9,036 bases of DNA from the NCBI GenBank assembly GCA_013152825.1, contig JAADFP010000068.1, positions 1 through 9,036 of the forward strand. Direction: 5' to 3'. Positions 5,784-9,036 of the stretch are shown here, piece by piece (the first letter of the stretch is position 1; every line of letters starts with the position of its first letter). The notes under the pieces were generated by a model. The model saw only the letters and a list, made by a program, of their open reading frames with translations, was not told the origin of the DNA and did not search any database. The translations under genes were made by a program, and so were the position numbers. The DNA is from Caldisericota bacterium (lineage in GTDB: Bacteria > CAIJMQ01 > JAADFP01).

Positions 5784-7123
5784 TTATTACCGCTCTGTCT
5801 TTTAATGCTGCTTGCTTTCATAGACAATAAAGCAGCCCCGTAAGATGCTTCTTCCTGGTAAGGGCTGAGTTTCAGCTCCATATGGAAAGTCTGCCGTATT
5901 ATTTCCTGTAGGACTTCATTCCTTTTTATGGCATTTCCTGAACCAACGATAAGTTGTCGCTCTTCCTGCATCTTCTGGTAGCTCTCGTACAGTATTCTTA
6001 CCATACCTTCCAGTACTGCCCGGCAAAAATGGGAGACAGTGAAATTGTTTTTGTCCAATCCCTTAAAAGCTGCCTTCCATTCTTCCTTGCCTCGTTCTCC
6101 AAAGAAATAGGGGTAACAGAGTAATCCTTCACACCCGGCTGGCACGCGGGAGGCAAGTTTATTCATGGTGGCAAAGATATCCTCTTCTTTTACTCCCCAT
6201 AACTCTTTTCCTGCCGAGAGAAAAAATTCTTTCAGGAGAGAGTAACTAACGCCGCCGTTCAGGCTGGCTCCTACCAGAATGTATTTTTTATCCAGGTAGG
6301 GCCTTATCTCCATGAAATCATGCAACTCTGGCAGTCTCTTGGTTATCAGGGAGACCTGGGAACCTGTGCCTATGTTCAGATTAATGACTTCTTCTTCTCT
6401 ATATCCGTAAGTGCTTCCCAGGATACTTGCCTGGTTATCACCGAATGCACAGCTGACAGGAATTCCCTCTTTGGTAAAACCTATTATTTCGCCCGAGTCT
6501 TTAATGGCCGGAAATATTTCTTTTTTAATCCCTAGTTTTTCAATAAATTCCCAGTGCCACTCTCTTTTCTTGATATGGAAAAGGCCGGAACTTGCTGCAT
6601 CGGTAGGGTCAGTAAAAAGCTTTTTCTCTTCGGTTAGATGAGCTCCTATCCAGTCATGGATAAAACTTACTTTATCTGCATTCCCGGGGACCAGGTTATT
6701 CTTATAAAACCAGTACAGAGTTGCCCCCATGTACCCGGGATTTACCAGGCATCCGCACTCATTAATGGCAATTTCTTTTGCTTTCCTGTGTATTTCAGGG
6801 ATGAGGTTTACACTTCTTCTATCCTGCCAGGTTATCAGGTTGCTCAATGGCTTTAAGTCTCTATCCAGGAATAGCATCCCATGCATCTGCCCGGTAATCC
6901 CTATACCGGAGATTTTTTCCTTAATCCGTTTTTTTATCTGGTTAATCAGGCGGAAAGTTATCTCTTTTATCTTTACCGGATTTTGCTCAGAAAACTCCTT
7001 CCGGGTGTTAATGAAAGAAGAGTTTTCTTCAGAAACTACAGCAATAGGTTTGCCAGAATCTCCTTCCAGTGCCAAAACAGAGATTTTGGAAGTGCCTACA
7101 TCTATTCCCAGATAAATTCCCAT
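5777..7123 (-). CDS. FGGY-family carbohydrate kinase, sedoheptulokinase-like
   Basis: An ATP-dependent sugar kinase of the ASKHA fold, 448 aa. The N-terminal phosphate loop is YLGIDVGTSKISVLAL (4-19). GITGQMHGMLF (75-85) and TWQDRR (98-103) are sugar-site motifs, the catalytic base is Asp229 in AFGDNQAS, and LNIGTGSQVS (249-258) and EIRPYL follow. The C-terminal segment VGSGNAIKRNEVLQEIIRQTF, then EEASYGAALL, resembles sedoheptulokinase (SHPK/CARKL) rather than xylulokinase, where GGGA.S..W is usual; the modest length also fits. Sedoheptulose 7-phosphate would enter the pentose phosphate pathway. The ATG at 7123 has GGGAG eight bases ahead. It is last of three minus-strand genes, 34 bp after a YgjP-like peptidase and downstream of dapB. 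No sugar transporter or isomerase is nearby, so the substrate is an inference; xylulose or another ketose remains possible. Confidence 0.88.
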   Translation of the reverse strand: MGIYLGIDVGTSKISVLALEGDSGKPIAVVSEENSSFINTRKEFSEQNPVKIKEITFRLINQIKKRIKEKISGIGITGQMHGMLFLDRDLKPLSNLITWQDRRSVNLIPEIHRKAKEIAINECGCLVNPGYMGATLYWFYKNNLVPGNADKVSFIHDWIGAHLTEEKKLFTDPTDAASSGLFHIKKREWHWEFIEKLGIKKEIFPAIKDSGEIIGFTKEGIPVSCAFGDNQASILGSTYGYREEEVINLNIGTGSQVSLITKRLPELHDFMEIRPYLDKKYILVGASLNGGVSYSLLKEFFLSAGKELWGVKEEDIFATMNKLASRVPAGCEGLLCYPYFFGERGKEEWKAAFKGLDKNNFTVSHFCRAVLEGMVRILYESYQKMQEERQLIVGSGNAIKRNEVLQEIIRQTFHMELKLSPYQEEASYGAALLSMKASSIKRQSGNKG

Positions 7124-7157
7124 CGTCTTAACTCCCTATAATCCAGAGTCATAGATT

Positions 7158-7739
7158 TCAACCGTGGACATTCCCTCTAAAAAAATGTTTCTCCAGCAGG
7201 AAATAGTAAGCAAGCAGGTTTTCCTCCGTAGCTTTAATATCTCCGAACTTACTTTTTACCATTCCGTAGAATTTCTGATTATGTCTTCTCTCCATTCTGT
7301 GTAGCACCTCGTGAAAAAGAATGTATCTTACCAGTTTCTCGGGCAGAAACCTGAGGAGAGAATTTACTGTAATATGGCCATCCCCGCGGCAACTGCCCCA
7401 TTTACTCTTCATCTTTCGGAAAGTAATTTTGCCTATGCTTACTTGCAGCTCTTCTGCATATTCCTCTATTATGCAGGAAGATTTCTCCTTGAATTCGCTT
7501 AAATCGGCGGATAGGTCAAGGTGTAACCCTGCTGATTTCTTCAAAACCCGGGTAATAAAGGCTCTCTTTTGAGATATCCACTTTTGATGCCGGATAAGTA
7601 ATTCTTTCTCCTTCCGGTAACCCCTGGGTAGAATAACTACCAGGTTGTTGCTCTTAAATTCAAGTCGGGGATACTTAACCGGGCGATATACTTTCTGGTA
7701 CTCTATCTCCTGGCCAAATATTTTAATATTCTCTCTCAT
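7158..7739 (-). CDS. YgjP-like zinc metallopeptidase (DUF45 / SprT-like fold)
   Basis: A predicted cytoplasmic zinc-dependent peptidase of unknown substrate, 193 aa. The N-terminal half is a beta-rich region (about 1-60, IEYQKVYRPVKYPRLEF through LVVILPRGYRKE) followed by a helical linker with a conserved KWGSC motif (113-117). The active site is HEVLH at 143-147 (zinc ligands His143 and His147, catalytic Glu144), with a further His153 in RRHNQKFYGMV that suits the third-ligand region of YgjP proteins. Family members are usually about 160-240 aa, so length is normal. The ATG at 7739 overlaps the TGA of dapB by 4 bp (ATGA), with only a weak GGGA ahead, so it is probably translated by coupling to dapB. 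There is no signal peptide or membrane segment. The link to lysine synthesis is probably just operon placement. Confidence 0.9.
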   Translation of the reverse strand: MRENIKIFGQEIEYQKVYRPVKYPRLEFKSNNLVVILPRGYRKEKELLIRHQKWISQKRAFITRVLKKSAGLHLDLSADLSEFKEKSSCIIEEYAEELQVSIGKITFRKMKSKWGSCRGDGHITVNSLLRFLPEKLVRYILFHEVLHRMERRHNQKFYGMVKSKFGDIKATEENLLAYYFLLEKHFFRGNVHG

Positions 7740-8512
7740 TTTCCCACTATTATATCCTGGAAAGAATATAACCCGGGTGGTTGGTGGATTAGCCAGAGAG
7801 CGCCTCTCCAGGCTCCCCGGGCAAAGGAAAGTCGCGATTCTGCTGTATGGGCAAACTCCAGCCTTTCCCCTTCGGTGGCAAATATTACTCTATGTTCTCC
7901 TACTACGCTTCCTCCCCTTAAAGCATGAATGCCAATCTCTTCCCTCTTTCTCTCGCCGGTTTCCCCTTCTCTCCCGAATACCGCTACCTCAGATAGGTCT
8001 TTTCCCCGGGCAGAGGCAATGATTTCTCCCAGGGTGAGGGCCGTGCCCGAGGGGGCATCTTTCTTGTGGCGGTGGTGCATTTCCACGATTTCCACCTCGT
8101 AGTCAAGAGGCAGCTTTTTACTTACTTCCTCCAGGATATGGAACAACAGATTCATACCAAAACTCATGTTGGAGGAGAAGAGGATGGGAATTGTTTTTCC
8201 TGCTTCTCTGATTTCTTCTCTTTCTGACCCGGAAAAACCAGTGGTTCCGATAACCATGCTTATCTTCTTCTCCCGCGCCATGCTTAGATGTTCCAGGGTG
8301 GCCCGGGGTGAGGTAAACTCAATGATTACTTCTGCTTCATCAGAAACATTTTCCCAGGAGGAACTTACTCTGATTCCTCCAATTTCTTTACCTACGGCAG
8401 GGTGGTCTGCTTTTTCCAGTAAGCCGACAACTTCGATCTCCGGAAAGTCTTTTACGCTCTCCATAAGTGCTCTTCCCATTCTCCCACCTGCCCCGGAAAT
8501 TATTGCTTTCAT
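7736..8512 (-). CDS. dapB: 4-hydroxy-tetrahydrodipicolinate reductase
   Basis: Reduces HTPA, the DapA product, to tetrahydrodipicolinate with NAD(P)H in the diaminopimelate/lysine pathway, feeding both lysine and peptidoglycan synthesis. The Rossmann motif SGAGGRMGRAL (6-16) lies at the N-terminus, GTTGFSG at 89-95, and the signature EMHHRHKKDAPSGTA at 144-158 with His146, His147 and catalytic Lys150 (equivalent to E. coli His159, His160 and Lys163). The C-terminus GLYSFQDIIVGK is the usual DapB ending and 258 aa is a normal length. The ATG at 8512 is preceded by a strong AAGGAGG at 8518-8524. First of three minus-strand genes, divergent from a metal-sensing repressor. No clear promoter is seen on this strand; a TTGTCA/TTAAAT pair at 19-bp spacing is a poor candidate. 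dapA and dapL or dapF are not adjacent. Confidence 0.97.
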   Translation of the reverse strand: MKAIISGAGGRMGRALMESVKDFPEIEVVGLLEKADHPAVGKEIGGIRVSSSWENVSDEAEVIIEFTSPRATLEHLSMAREKKISMVIGTTGFSGSEREEIREAGKTIPILFSSNMSFGMNLLFHILEEVSKKLPLDYEVEIVEMHHRHKKDAPSGTALTLGEIIASARGKDLSEVAVFGREGETGERKREEIGIHALRGGSVVGEHRVIFATEGERLEFAHTAESRLSFARGAWRGALWLIHQPPGLYSFQDIIVGK

Positions 8513-8590
8513 ATTTTCCTCCTTCCCATTACTGGCAACTTATGATTACCACTTATTTTATCAGAAATTTAAGCTGCCCACTCACCGCGC

Positions 8591-8619
8591 TTGACAAAAT
8601 AGGGGAAGTGATATATCAT
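8591..8619 (+). promoter_or_regulatory. Strong sigma70-like promoter for the metal-sensor gene
   Basis: A perfect TTGACA (8591-8596), a 17-bp spacer and TATCAT (8614-8619, 4/6 of TATAAT) make the best promoter match in the window. The predicted transcription start is near 8626, inside the palindrome at 8620-8639, leaving a leader of about 35 bases before the ATG at 8661. Confidence 0.75.
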
Positions 8620-8639
8620 AGTTGAGCAATTGTGCAACT
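8620..8639. promoter_or_regulatory. Probable CadC/ArsR-family operator palindrome
   Basis: AGTTGAGCAA and TTGTGCAACT form a 20-bp imperfect palindrome, with 16 of 20 positions self-complementary (AGTTG..CAATTG..CAACT). It abuts the -10 box and covers the predicted transcription start, where an ArsR-family repressor would block transcription until metal binds. The position suggests self-regulation by the gene just downstream. The divergent dapB promoter could also be affected, but this is only inference. Confidence 0.6.
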
Positions 8640-8660
8640 GTAAAAGAAAAGGGGGCAGGT

Positions 8661-9014
8661 ATGGCAGAGAAAGATATTTGCGAAGTTAAGTGCATGGAAA
8701 GTGAGAAGGTTAAAGAGGTAAAGCGGCAAATGTTGCGGGAAGAGGAAGTAAACAGGTTATCGGGAACATTTAGTATATTGTCAGATTCTACCCGGGTTAA
8801 GATAATATTTGCTCTCTCAAAGGAAGAATTATGTGTGTGTGATATTGCCTATTTGCTTAATTTAAGCATCTCTGCAGTATCTCACCAGCTGAGAGTATTG
8901 AGAAATGCCAGGTTGGTCAAGTACCGGAAGCAGGGGAAAATGGTCTTTTATTCCCTGGATGATGAGCATATCTCTACCTTATTCAATGAAGGCCTGAAGC
9001 ATATCAGGGAATAG
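8661..9014 (+). CDS. cadC: CadC/SmtB-type metal-sensing ArsR-family repressor
   Basis: A dimeric winged-helix repressor released from its operator by metal binding, 117 aa. The start MAEKDICEVKC carries Cys7 and Cys11; ELCVCDIA in the metal-binding helix carries Cys58 and Cys60, at the same residue numbers as in S. aureus CadC as I recall it, where these four thiols bind Cd(II) or Pb(II). The C-terminal helix has Asp101, His103, His114 and Glu117 (DDEHISTLF to LKHIRE), the alpha-5 Zn(II) site. The recognition helix is LSISAVSHQLRVLRNARLV. I prefer the ATG at 8661, with GGGGG upstream, because CadC proteins begin here; a TTG at 8622 lies inside the operator palindrome. The regulated partner, often a P-type metal ATPase, would be beyond the window end. 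CadC-type is well supported; the exact metal is inference. Confidence 0.92.
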   Translation: MAEKDICEVKCMESEKVKEVKRQMLREEEVNRLSGTFSILSDSTRVKIIFALSKEELCVCDIAYLLNLSISAVSHQLRVLRNARLVKYRKQGKMVFYSLDDEHISTLFNEGLKHIRE

Positions 9015-9015
9015 G

Positions 9016-9036
9016 TTTAGACTATAGACTTTAGAC
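9016..9036 (+). repeat. Heptamer tandem repeat, TTTAGAC family, at least 3 units (runs off window)
   Basis: TTTAGAC, TATAGAC and TTTAGAC in exact 7-bp phase begin one base after the stop codon of the metal-sensor gene and reach the window edge. Same family as the repeat after tsaD, so it is dispersed in this genome. The full length of the array cannot be seen. Confidence 0.6.

Noticed and set aside
6320..7141. Several plus-strand open frames across the sugar kinase gene
   Set aside because: All are antisense to a kinase with complete motifs; none has protein-like composition or a ribosome binding site.
8622..8660. Upstream TTG start for the metal sensor, adding 13 residues
   Set aside because: It lies inside the palindromic operator and before the predicted transcription start, while the ATG at 8661 aligns with CadC so that Cys7, Cys11, Cys58 and Cys60 fall at the same numbers.

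Overview
The window looks like chromosomal DNA of a bacterium with mid-range GC, probably an uncultivated lineage. Spacers are short, genes overlap by 4 bp, and start codons are mixed ATG and TTG. The only long spacer holds tandem 7-bp repeats and inverted repeats. The set of genes (XerD-type recombinase, CtpA-type protease, YibQ-type deacetylase, TsaD, Clostridium-type NifU, DapB) suits a free-living bacterium with a peptidoglycan wall and perhaps an outer membrane. I cannot name the phylum from sequence alone.

Layout. From 1067 leftward on the minus strand run a XerD-like tyrosine recombinase and, overlapping it by 4 bp, the start of an AIR-synthase/HypE-like protein cut by the window edge. 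Divergent from these is a plus-strand operon: a good sigma70-like promoter at 1128-1156, a 31-codon very basic gene (1182-1277) resembling the bS22/mS38 (AURKAIP1/COX24) ribosomal proteins, a secreted S41 processing protease, a membrane-anchored divergent polysaccharide deacetylase broken by a +1 frameshift at a C5 run (3114-3118), and tsaD, which overlaps it by 4 bp. The 680-bp spacer 4701-5380 carries three different families of 7-bp tandem repeat, a 122-bp element of nested inverted repeats, a separate hairpin, then AT-rich DNA ending in a promoter for a stand-alone NifU scaffold gene (5381-5770).

Six bases after nifU, a convergent minus-strand operon ends. In transcription order it is dapB, a YgjP-like zinc metallopeptidase and a FGGY sugar kinase of sedoheptulokinase type. 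Divergent from dapB, a near-consensus promoter (8591-8619) and an overlapping palindrome drive a CadC/SmtB-type metal-sensing ArsR repressor that keeps both metal-site ligand sets. Its target, perhaps a metal efflux pump, would lie beyond the window. Heptamer repeats start again directly after the repressor's stop codon.

Functionally the window is mostly housekeeping: chromosome dimer resolution, envelope proteolysis and murein processing, tRNA t6A modification, Fe-S assembly, lysine/diaminopimelate synthesis and metal homeostasis. I see no CRISPR array, tRNA, rRNA, insertion sequence, phage gene or recognisable defence system. The points most worth a second look are the tiny ribosomal-protein-like gene, the frameshift, and the heptamer repeats in the spacer.
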